5,102 nt of DNA from CAZADS01 sp964483985 (GTDB lineage: Bacteria; Pseudomonadota; Alphaproteobacteria; Thalassobaculales; Thalassobaculaceae). Of the stretch, positions 1 to 5,102 are shown in pieces (within the stretch, counting starts at the first letter, position 1; each line of letters begins with the position of its first letter). The notes beneath the pieces were generated by a model. It had not been told where the DNA came from, searched no databases, and saw nothing but the letters and a program-made list of their open reading frames with translations. Where the stretch lies: the NCBI GenBank assembly GCA_964483985.1, contig CAZADS010000085.1:1-5102 (forward strand), read 5' to 3'. A program made the position numbers and the translations under genes.

Positions 1-52
1 TTCCCCAAGTCATTAGGGTGAGTGAATAAAGAGTGGGTATAGGAAGCGATTA

Positions 53-829
53 ATGGCGAAGCCGATTATCGGGGTTATAGGGTCTAAACATCTTATTGAA
101 GACCGTATTGTTGCGCAAAGAGTTGGGCAACGTAATCTTTCTGCCGTTTCAGGTGTCGCTGATGCCTTGCCTCTCATTTTTGCAGCTACCCCAGACATTA
201 CCGACGTCGTTTCATTACTTGAGGTGGTGGATGGAATTCTCCTTACTGGTGGACGTGCAAACGTGCACCCGTCCCATTTTAATGTAGATCCAGGTCCAAG
301 TTACGAGCCCTATGATGAGGATCGAGATAAAATAGCTCTAAATCTAGTTAGAGCTTGCGTTGCGAAAGGTATTCCAATTTTGGGTATTTGCCGTGGTATA
401 CAAGAAATGGCTGTTGCGTTTGGTAGTACACTTCATCCAGAAATTAGCGAGTTACCCGGGCGAATTAATCATCGGGCCCCTCGGCTAGAAAATGGTGATA
501 TCGATCCTGATCCTAAAGTGGTATTTGCGGAAAGGCACGATATACATCTTATTTCAGGAGGCGTTTTTGCTAAACTTTTTGGTCAAGATACTATCCGGGT
601 TAACTCGCTTCACGGTCAAGGAATTCTAGACCCAGGAAAACGCGTGGTTGTAGAGGGATTGGCAGAAGACGGGACAATAGAAGCCATTCGTATCGCGAAT
701 GCCTCCGCCTTTGCTCTTGGAGTTCAGTGGCATGCTGAACACAACCCAAAATTGAATCCAATTAACGGTGCTTTGTTTCGTGCTTTCGGAAGAGCAATTA
801 GGGAATATAAAATCCGAATGGAGCACTAA
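53..829 (+). CDS. Peptidase C26 family gamma-glutamyl hydrolase (PuuD-like, class I glutamine amidotransferase fold)
   Basis: This 258-residue protein has the length and landmarks of gamma-glutamyl-gamma-aminobutyrate hydrolases. Visible motifs are LLTGGRANVHP at about 64-73 (the oxyanion-side loop), the nucleophile elbow GICRGIQE with Cys113, NSLHGQG at 184-190, and VQWHAEHNP with His227 and Glu229. Cys113, His227 and Glu229 form the expected catalytic triad. The family cleaves gamma-glutamyl amide bonds in the cytoplasm, for example gamma-glutamyl-GABA in putrescine breakdown. The ATG start is supported by AGGAAG at 41-46, six bases upstream. No other Puu-pathway gene is in view, so the substrate may be another gamma-glutamylated amine. 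The usual VQWHPE appears here as VQWHAE, a variant that leaves the catalytic His and Glu intact. It converges on the monooxygenase gene with a 99-bp gap. The family call is firm; the exact substrate is unknown. Confidence 0.9.
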   Translation: MAKPIIGVIGSKHLIEDRIVAQRVGQRNLSAVSGVADALPLIFAATPDITDVVSLLEVVDGILLTGGRANVHPSHFNVDPGPSYEPYDEDRDKIALNLVRACVAKGIPILGICRGIQEMAVAFGSTLHPEISELPGRINHRAPRLENGDIDPDPKVVFAERHDIHLISGGVFAKLFGQDTIRVNSLHGQGILDPGKRVVVEGLAEDGTIEAIRIANASAFALGVQWHAEHNPKLNPINGALFRAFGRAIREYKIRMEH

Positions 830-928
830 CAAAGCGAGTCAGTTTACTAAAAAACAAATTAACTTTGGTCTCAATTCTAGGATTAGTTCATTAGTTGCTT
901 ATGTAACTTAATATCCGTGATTTTAAAA
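830..928. other. Convergent intergenic gap with tandem octamer
   Basis: The 99 A+T-rich bases between the hydrolase and monooxygenase stop codons hold no open frame of note and no convincing hairpin with a T-tract. A tandem imperfect octamer (ATTAGTTC then ATTAGTTG, 882-897) and a short CAAA/TTTG inverted repeat near 855-867 are the only local structures besides the palindrome at the right edge. Confidence 0.5.
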
Positions 929-932
929 TCAC
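917..932. repeat. Perfect 16-bp palindrome overlapping the monooxygenase stop codon
   Basis: GTGATTTTAAAATCAC reads identically on both strands and covers the TGA stop (929-931) of the minus-strand monooxygenase gene. As RNA it could fold into a six-pair stem with a four-base UUAA loop. No T-tract follows on either strand, so it is not a standard intrinsic terminator. It may be a protein-binding site, an mRNA 3' end stabiliser or a weak bidirectional stop between the convergent genes. Confidence 0.6.
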
Positions 933-2797
933 TCTGAGGCCGAACTGAAAACATAGGGGTGTAATGAATTTTGAGCCGCCTGCCGGAGCTCATGCCATTT
1001 TTGGGCTCCTCCATAATAAGCTAGACTGCCCGGTTCGCCTTCCCCATGACCATTGTAATACGAGATACAGTCCCGCAATGGTTGGGTGTTCATATCAACA
1101 GTGCGACAGTGTTCTGCGTACTCTATCTCCGGCTCTTTTTTAATATCAACGATATCTGACCCTCGTTTCCGCAATGTTTTTAACATCCATACTACGTAAT
1201 CGGCATGCGCGTCGATCACTCGGGTGAAGTTGAATTGGCCACCTCCCCCTTGGGGACCGGAAATTATAAATAGATTAGGAAAGCCATTACTATGTAGCCC
1301 GAGGAACGTTTTCGTTCCCTCTGTTTGCCATTTTTTCTGGAGTGTTTGACCGTTCCGGCCTGTTATCATATTAAAGGTAGAAGTAGCCATCCATTGAAAC
1401 CCGGTCGCATAGATTAATACATCTAATGCATATTCCTTATTTTGATGAACCACCCCATTTTTGTTAATCTTGGTTACACCGACGGGGGCTGTATCAATGA
1501 GTGATACGTGTGGTAGGTTGAATGTTGGTAAAAATTCATCGTGAAATGCGGGACGTTTACAGCCATAAGGATAGTAGGGTTTTAATGCTTCAGCTGTTTT
1601 AGGGTCTTTCACCACGGCGTCAACTCGCGCTCTTATTTGCTCCATAATACGAAAGTTGGTATTAAGTTGTTTTTGAATAAGTTCTCTTTGGGATAATGGT
1701 TTCGCGTGTTTTTTACGCTCCTTTAAATAGTCTATTTTTCCAGATAAAAAATCATCGTTGCCTTTTAGCGCGGTTCTTCCCGAGGATATTTTGGCTAATC
1801 GTTCACGACGGGCCCTAGCCCAACCATGTTCATTCCCCCACGTTTTAATTTCCTCTTGTGTTGTTTGTCGTTGGTCTCGGACATCGATGGAGGATGGTGT
1901 TCGCTGAAAAACGAACAACTCTTTAACAACTTTTGCTATCTCGGGAATTACTTGCACGGCTGTCGCGCCTGTCCCAATGATACCCACTCGTTTACCTTGC
2001 AAATCAATGTTGTAGTCCCATCGAGAAGTGTGAAAAGATTCGCCAGAAAAACTTTTCATCCCATCAATTCTGGCTAATTTAGGTGTTGTCAAAATACCGT
2101 TGGCTAGGATAACAAACCGTGCTCGAATTTTGTCTCCTCTATCTGTTTTAACTGTCCATCTGCCAGTCTTTTCATTCCAAACAGTTTCTTCGACAGTGGT
2201 ATGGAAAAGGCAACGCTCATAAAAATTAAATTTTTCCGCCATATTCTGACAATATTCCATAATTTCAAATCCGGCAGCGAATTTCATTGTAGGGATGTAG
2301 TCCATCTCTTCAAGAAGGGGAAGATAACTATAGGACTCCACATCGCAAGCGATTCCAGGATATCTATTCCAATACCAAGTACCACCTACATCGCCTCCTT
2401 TTTCACAAAATCTTACATCCCTAAACCCTTCGCTTTGTAATTTGTGCCATAGAAGAAGACCAGCGAAGCCGGCCCCTACAACAAATATTTCGCACTCATC
2501 AGTTAGAGCTTCCCTCTCAATGGGTGGCGCTGAATAAACGTCCTCTAAATATTTGCTAAACTCTCCTTCCATGGTCATATAGTCTGCTGCACCTCTTCTG
2601 GCTTCTTTGAATTCTAAATACTTTGCTTGCTCTTCAGCGTTGAAGATAGCCCCAGAAGGAGGGGGAGGTAGTGTTGTTAGTTCTTGGTCATTTACGATGG
2701 AATATCCCTTCCCCGTAATTTTCTCCGTAGCCTTGGCTGCGCGAGTGTTGAAGACTTTAAGGCCCGTTATTGGATCGGTTTGAATAGGTTGGCTCAT
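929..2797 (-). CDS. Baeyer-Villiger-type flavin-containing monooxygenase with N-terminal extension
   Basis: This 622-residue soluble flavoprotein has two dinucleotide-binding folds. The FAD site is GAGFAG at 108-113, followed by Glu132 and GGTWYWNRYPG at 138-148. The NADPH site is GTGATA at 275-280. Between them lies the class B Baeyer-Villiger fingerprint FxGxxxHTxxWD (F250, G252, H256, W260, D261). A GCKRP segment at 412-416 matches the region holding the active-site Arg of phenylacetone-monooxygenase-type enzymes, and YATGF at 463-467 is the usual ATG motif near the second FAD contact. Such enzymes use NADPH and O2 to turn ketones into esters or lactones. About 100 residues precede the FAD fold, with a PPPP stretch at 44-47 and a charged, probably helical part at 53-88; long family members such as 4-hydroxyacetophenone monooxygenase also carry an N-terminal extension. 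The ATG start has only a weak AAGAG upstream. The gene is divergent from the dioxygenase. Regioselectivity and substrate cannot be read from the sequence. Confidence 0.92.
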   Translation of the reverse strand: MSQPIQTDPITGLKVFNTRAAKATEKITGKGYSIVNDQELTTLPPPPSGAIFNAEEQAKYLEFKEARRGAADYMTMEGEFSKYLEDVYSAPPIEREALTDECEIFVVGAGFAGLLLWHKLQSEGFRDVRFCEKGGDVGGTWYWNRYPGIACDVESYSYLPLLEEMDYIPTMKFAAGFEIMEYCQNMAEKFNFYERCLFHTTVEETVWNEKTGRWTVKTDRGDKIRARFVILANGILTTPKLARIDGMKSFSGESFHTSRWDYNIDLQGKRVGIIGTGATAVQVIPEIAKVVKELFVFQRTPSSIDVRDQRQTTQEEIKTWGNEHGWARARRERLAKISSGRTALKGNDDFLSGKIDYLKERKKHAKPLSQRELIQKQLNTNFRIMEQIRARVDAVVKDPKTAEALKPYYPYGCKRPAFHDEFLPTFNLPHVSLIDTAPVGVTKINKNGVVHQNKEYALDVLIYATGFQWMATSTFNMITGRNGQTLQKKWQTEGTKTFLGLHSNGFPNLFIISGPQGGGGQFNFTRVIDAHADYVVWMLKTLRKRGSDIVDIKKEPEIEYAEHCRTVDMNTQPLRDCISYYNGHGEGEPGSLAYYGGAQKWHELRQAAQNSLHPYVFSSASE

Positions 2798-2806
2798 AAG
2801 TAGATA

Positions 2807-2848
2807 CTCTTAATGGTAGGTTGCGATAATTTGTAAACTGCTCTTAAT
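2807..2848 (+). repeat. Paired 8-bp direct repeat CTCTTAAT in the divergent promoter region
   Basis: CTCTTAAT at 2807-2814 is repeated exactly at 2841-2848, with start points 34 bp apart, about three helical turns. The second copy overlaps the candidate -10 of the dioxygenase promoter. It could be a regulator half-site, or chance in A+T-rich DNA. Confidence 0.3.
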
Positions 2849-2862
2849 ATACTAAAAAATTT

Positions 2863-2868
2863 AAGGGA
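2863..2868 (+). promoter_or_regulatory. Ribosome binding site deciding the dioxygenase start
   Basis: AAGGGA lies eight bases before ATG 2877, a good Shine-Dalgarno distance. The reading frame could also open at TTG 2871, but that codon is only two bases from the site. The ATG is therefore preferred, and the protein begins M-L-L-N-K. Confidence 0.7.
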
Positions 2869-2876
2869 ATTTGGAA

Positions 2877-3680
2877 ATGCTTCTAAATAAATCCCAGTTT
2901 GACCAATATCATGAAAATGGATTTGTTATCATTCCTAATCTGTTTTCCCGAACTGAGGTCGATTTGATGTGCCACGATTTGGATCGTTTGGGAAGAATGA
3001 AAACAGATCACGTCGTTCGTGAAAAAACCGGAGTGACACGGACGATATTCCGAACGCATGATGCAGACAGTCCAACGTTTTCCCAACCTTTCCATCGCGC
3101 TTCGCGCGCTCCCAGAATACTGGATGCAATGCGGCAAATTATTGGCGATAAAAATTTATATATATACCATAGTAAGCTTAATCTTAAAGATGCTATTGAT
3201 GGTGAAATTTGGCAATGGCATCAAGACTACGGATATTGGATAAAAGACGGAACACCTTCCAATAACTTGTCGACTTGCTGTGTCCTGTTGGGAGAATCGT
3301 CCGAACTAAGTGGATGTCTTTATTTCATCCCCGGTTCTCATAAGCGGGGATTAATTGAGCCAGTTTTTGACGATACAACAACTTCTTATGGGCTGTGGCG
3401 GATTCCTCGTTCTGAAATGATACGACTGATTGAAGAGTTGGGGGATCCTGTGCCAATTACTGGTCCCCCTGGTACGGCTATAATGTTTCATCCGGAAATT
3501 TTACATTGCTCGGGACATAATATGGGTGCTAGGCCTAGATGGCAGATATATTTCGTTTACAATTCTATGTCTAACAAACCGAGGTCTATACAAAGTCCCC
3601 GGCCTGAATATGTTTGCTCTCGTAAATGTGAATTGCTAGGCGATATTTCGAAAGCCGAATCGTCGGTCTATGGAAAATAA
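2877..3680 (+). CDS. PhyH-superfamily Fe(II)/2-oxoglutarate dioxygenase (ectoine-hydroxylase-like)
   Basis: This is a 267-residue protein when started at ATG 2877. It opens with the phytanoyl-CoA dioxygenase pattern (FDQYHENGFVIIPNLFS at about 8-24). The metal-binding HxD is in WQWHQDYGYW (His115, Asp117), followed by KDGTP. FIPGSHKRG at 150-158 is the characteristic PGSH strand, and the distal iron ligand is His210 in HCSGHN, followed by Arg219 and Arg221, one of which probably holds 2-oxoglutarate. The HxDxxxW...DGxP arrangement resembles ectoine hydroxylases, but no ectoine synthesis genes are in view. The Asp of HxD is retained, so it should hydroxylate; halogenating relatives replace it with a small residue. 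The family couples 2-oxoglutarate decarboxylation to C-H hydroxylation in the cytoplasm. It is divergent from the Baeyer-Villiger gene and its end overlaps the DUF3047 gene by 11 bp. The substrate is unknown. Confidence 0.9.
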   Translation: MLLNKSQFDQYHENGFVIIPNLFSRTEVDLMCHDLDRLGRMKTDHVVREKTGVTRTIFRTHDADSPTFSQPFHRASRAPRILDAMRQIIGDKNLYIYHSKLNLKDAIDGEIWQWHQDYGYWIKDGTPSNNLSTCCVLLGESSELSGCLYFIPGSHKRGLIEPVFDDTTTSYGLWRIPRSEMIRLIEELGDPVPITGPPGTAIMFHPEILHCSGHNMGARPRWQIYFVYNSMSNKPRSIQSPRPEYVCSRKCELLGDISKAESSVYGK

Positions 3681-4389
3681 TTTGATATTCGTGCGGCAGT
3701 CGGGCTTAGTTGTATCCTTTTTAGCGGTTCTTTCAGCGGCGCCCGTTTGCGTGGCACAAGGGGATAGTCTGTCACTAGAATTGAGGAAAAGAGGTTGGGA
3801 AGAAATTACCTTCGATAATAAAAAACCTAACCAATTTCGTTCATGTGGCGCTAATTGTATTGAGATTGAAACGGATAAAAGCGTTTCTTTGATCAGCAAA
3901 ACAATGCATAAAAATCTTTCTTTGTTCCCTTTTATGACGTGGGAATGGAAAGTTGAAGAACCTGTCCAAATTTCTGATCTTACAACAAAAGGTAAAGATG
4001 ATCGGGCGGTGGCGATATATGTAACATTTTCTTATGATTCAGCAACTGCGTCATCCACTGAGCGGTTGCTGAGACCTGTGATTGAAATGACCCGAGGCAA
4101 TGATGCGCCAAGTCGTGTTTTGTCTTATGTTTGGAGCGGTTTTGGAAAACCCGATGAGATGGTTCAAAGCCCTTTTTTAGGAGGGGTGAATGTTATGATT
4201 ATAAAACGTAATGAGGCTGCGCCTAATAACCAATGGTTGAAGGAAAAGGTTAATGTATTAAATGATCACCAGCGGGCGTTTGGAAGAAAGCCATCCCCAG
4301 TAATTCAAATTTTAATCAGCGCTGATAGCGATGATACGGAGACTTCTAATAAAGTATCGGTGCGCAACATTGGTTTTTCCGTCAAATAA
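3670..4389 (+). CDS. DUF3047 family exported protein of unknown function
   Basis: The 239-residue product has a Sec-type signal: Arg9 is followed by a hydrophobic core at about 12-24 and a likely cut after Ala29 (CVA before QG), so it should act in the periplasm or outside the cell. The mature part matches DUF3047 as I know the family: WEWKVEEP at 91-98, GKDDRAVAIYVTF at 108-120, SYVW at 152-155, an NDHQRAFG segment at 198-205, and a near-terminal aspartate-rich ISADSDDTE at 216-224. No enzymatic activity is established for the family. Cys59 and Cys63 (SCGANC) could form a disulfide after export. The ATG overlaps the dioxygenase end by 11 bp, pointing to co-transcription and perhaps translational coupling. 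The Shine-Dalgarno signal for this ATG is weak; TTG 3682, six bases after GGAA, is an alternative start that keeps the signal peptide. The preceding cysteine context is not a good lipobox. Confidence 0.82.
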   Translation: MENNLIFVRQSGLVVSFLAVLSAAPVCVAQGDSLSLELRKRGWEEITFDNKKPNQFRSCGANCIEIETDKSVSLISKTMHKNLSLFPFMTWEWKVEEPVQISDLTTKGKDDRAVAIYVTFSYDSATASSTERLLRPVIEMTRGNDAPSRVLSYVWSGFGKPDEMVQSPFLGGVNVMIIKRNEAAPNNQWLKEKVNVLNDHQRAFGRKPSPVIQILISADSDDTETSNKVSVRNIGFSVK

Positions 4390-4415
4390 ATCGAAAATAT
4401 TTTTTTAAATGTTAT

Positions 4416-4437
4416 AGGTGATATCTCCTGTTTTTTT
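4416..4437 (+). terminator. Weak terminator-like element after the DUF3047 gene
   Basis: AGGTGATATCTCCT at 4416-4429 is a near palindrome, followed one base later by seven T residues at 4431-4437 on the plus strand. As RNA it forms only a short AGG/CCU stem with a U-U mismatch and one further pair, so it is weaker than a classic intrinsic terminator. Its place between two convergent genes fits termination of the dioxygenase-DUF3047 transcript. No T-tract follows it on the minus strand. Confidence 0.35.
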
Positions 4438-4447
4438 CTTTAGTCTT

Positions 4448-5102
4448 TCATTTTTTGGGCGGAGAGGGAGGATCAGGATCCATATCCTGAATGCCAAGCG
4501 TACGTTCTCGATATGCGTCTGGTACCGCGCGACCGGTATCAGTGAAAGCGCGACGAACCGCTTCAACATTTCTACCGACGACTTCCACTCGATTTTCTCT
4601 TGTGAAAGTATTGGATGCTTGAAGTGTATCCAAAGAACCTTGAAACCGAGGCATGACATATCGGGCAAATAATTCATAACTGCGCATAGTTTGCTCTCGA
4701 TTTGCCCATTCGTGGGCCCTAAACATAACACCTCCAAAACCCCCGTCACTTAATTCCAGTAGACGCTCTATACCCTTTATAGCGACCTCTGGTGATCCAA
4801 CTAGCGTTGTACCCATTTTGACACCGTCTCTAATAGGGTCTTCAGAACGGCCAGGAGGTCGGCCAAGGGTTTCAGCGAAATAACTGAGTGTTTCTGCCCT
4901 TTCACCCTGATGAACTTCCCTAAGTGCTTGTTCCGTGTCCTCTGCTAAATGAGCGACGACCACAACTCGCCAGTTTTTTCGGTCCATTACCTCTCCATGC
5001 TCGGCGGCGGTCTCCTCGGCAATTTTCCATAGTCCGGCCAAAGCCTCCGGTCCACCGGGCAAACCAGCCCCGATAGACAGCACGCCAAGTCCGTGTCGAC
5101 CA
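4448..5102 (-). CDS. Luciferase-like flavin-dependent monooxygenase, C-terminal part (5' end outside the window)
   Basis: The visible 217 residues are the C-terminal part of an LLM (bacterial luciferase family) protein; complete relatives of this kind run to roughly 350-400 residues. The frame stays open to the window edge, and the residues before the internal GTG at 5083 read GRHGLG, matching the family's strand before VLSIG, so the GTG is not the true start. Further landmarks are TTLVGSPEVAIKGIERL, GGFGGVMFRAHEWANRE and the helix SYELFARYVMPRFQGS. A tail of about 60 residues follows, ending in a Pro/Lys-rich DPDPPSPPKK. The family uses reduced FMN and O2 in a TIM-barrel fold to oxidise aldehydes, ketones, terpenes or other small molecules, and a flavin reductase normally supplies FMNH2; none is in view. 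The gene is convergent with the DUF3047 gene across 58 bp. GC content is clearly higher near the edge (about 60-65% in 4981-5102) than in the neighbours. Confidence 0.88.
   Translation of the reverse strand, partial: GRHGLGVLSIGAGLPGGPEALAGLWKIAEETAAEHGEVMDRKNWRVVVVAHLAEDTEQALREVHQGERAETLSYFAETLGRPPGRSEDPIRDGVKMGTTLVGSPEVAIKGIERLLELSDGGFGGVMFRAHEWANREQTMRSYELFARYVMPRFQGSLDTLQASNTFTRENRVEVVGRNVEAVRRAFTDTGRAVPDAYRERTLGIQDMDPDPPSPPKK

Larger units (their letters stand above)
2798..2876. promoter_or_regulatory. Divergent promoter region between monooxygenase and dioxygenase genes
   Basis: These 79 A+T-rich bases must hold the control signals for both divergent genes. On the plus strand a possible sigma-70-type promoter for the dioxygenase is TTGCGA at 2821-2826 and TAATAT at 2845-2850, spaced by 18 bases. 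On the minus strand TTTACA (complement of 2832-2837) is a candidate -35 for the monooxygenase gene, but no good -10 follows at the right distance. The octamer CTCTTAAT occurs at 2807-2814 and again at 2841-2848. No regulator gene is in the window. The region is certain by layout; the individual promoter boxes are guesses. Confidence 0.45.

Noticed and set aside
1..52. Possible last codons of an upstream gene ending in a TGA at 19-21
   Set aside because: Only six codons would be visible, and other frames also stop nearby, so no gene can be supported.
1826..2440. Plus-strand open frames inside the Baeyer-Villiger gene (1826-2077 and 2201-2440)
   Set aside because: Antisense to conserved NADPH- and FAD-binding regions; the sequences are low-complexity and unlike known proteins.
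3096..3108. Perfect 5-bp GC stem with a TTC loop inside the dioxygenase gene
   Set aside because: It encodes ordinary conserved-region residues (HRASRAP), has no T-tract, and short GC hairpins arise by chance in coding sequence.
3724..3756. Lipoprotein signal at Cys27 of the DUF3047 protein
   Set aside because: The residues before the cysteine (A-P-V) do not fit a lipobox, which needs a small residue just before Cys; ordinary signal peptidase cleavage after Ala29 fits better.
3636..3899. Minus-strand open frame of 87 codons across the dioxygenase-DUF3047 junction
   Set aside because: It is antisense to two genes with clear family motifs and has no motif of its own.
4405..4749. Minus-strand open frame of 114 codons overlapping the luciferase-like gene, and a plus-strand frame at 4418-4672
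   Set aside because: Both lie over the well-supported luciferase-like coding frame and show no recognisable domain or start signal; they are out-of-frame shadows.
5081..5083. GTG as the start codon of the luciferase-like gene
   Set aside because: The frame continues upstream to the window edge with GRHGLG, typical of the family interior, and the protein from this GTG would lack most of the TIM barrel.

Overview
The window carries five protein-coding genes packed at bacterial density: short leaders, no introns, gaps of 58 to 99 bp and one 11-bp gene overlap. By eye, A+T exceeds G+C over most of it (sample 60-base lines in the oxygenase and DUF3047 genes are about 35% GC), rising to about 60-65% GC at the right edge. 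The gene types and the export signal on one product suggest a Gram-negative proteobacterium, plausibly a marine alpha- or gammaproteobacterium with an A+T-leaning genome. No rRNA or other taxonomic marker is present, so this is inference only.

Layout, left to right. (1) 53-829, plus strand: a class I glutamine-amidotransferase-fold hydrolase of the peptidase C26 / gamma-glutamyl-GABA hydrolase (PuuD-like) type. (2) 929-2797, minus strand, convergent with the first: a long class B flavoprotein monooxygenase of Baeyer-Villiger type with an extra N-terminal region of about 100 residues. (3) 2877-3680, plus strand, divergent from the monooxygenase across a 79-bp shared promoter region: an Fe(II)/2-oxoglutarate dioxygenase of the PhyH / ectoine-hydroxylase-like superfamily. 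(4) 3670-4389, plus strand, overlapping the dioxygenase by 11 bp: an exported DUF3047 protein of unknown function. (5) 4448-5102, minus strand, convergent with the DUF3047 gene and cut by the window edge: the C-terminal part of a luciferase-like (LLM) flavin-dependent monooxygenase.

Three mechanistically different oxygenases (NADPH/FAD Baeyer-Villiger type, non-haem iron/2-oxoglutarate, and FMN luciferase-like) lie within about 4.2 kb. A reasonable reading is an accessory oxidative pathway for a lipophilic or cyclic ketone-like compound, in which the dioxygenase could hydroxylate, the Baeyer-Villiger enzyme could convert a ketone to an ester or lactone, and the luciferase-like enzyme could do a further oxidation. 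The C26 hydrolase may remove a gamma-glutamyl group from an amine, or may be unrelated. The substrate cannot be deduced from the sequence. I saw no CRISPR array, tRNA, rRNA, transposase or insertion sequence. The only non-coding structures of note are a perfect 16-bp palindrome at the end of the monooxygenase gene, an 8-bp direct repeat in the divergent promoter region, and a weak terminator-like element after the DUF3047 gene.
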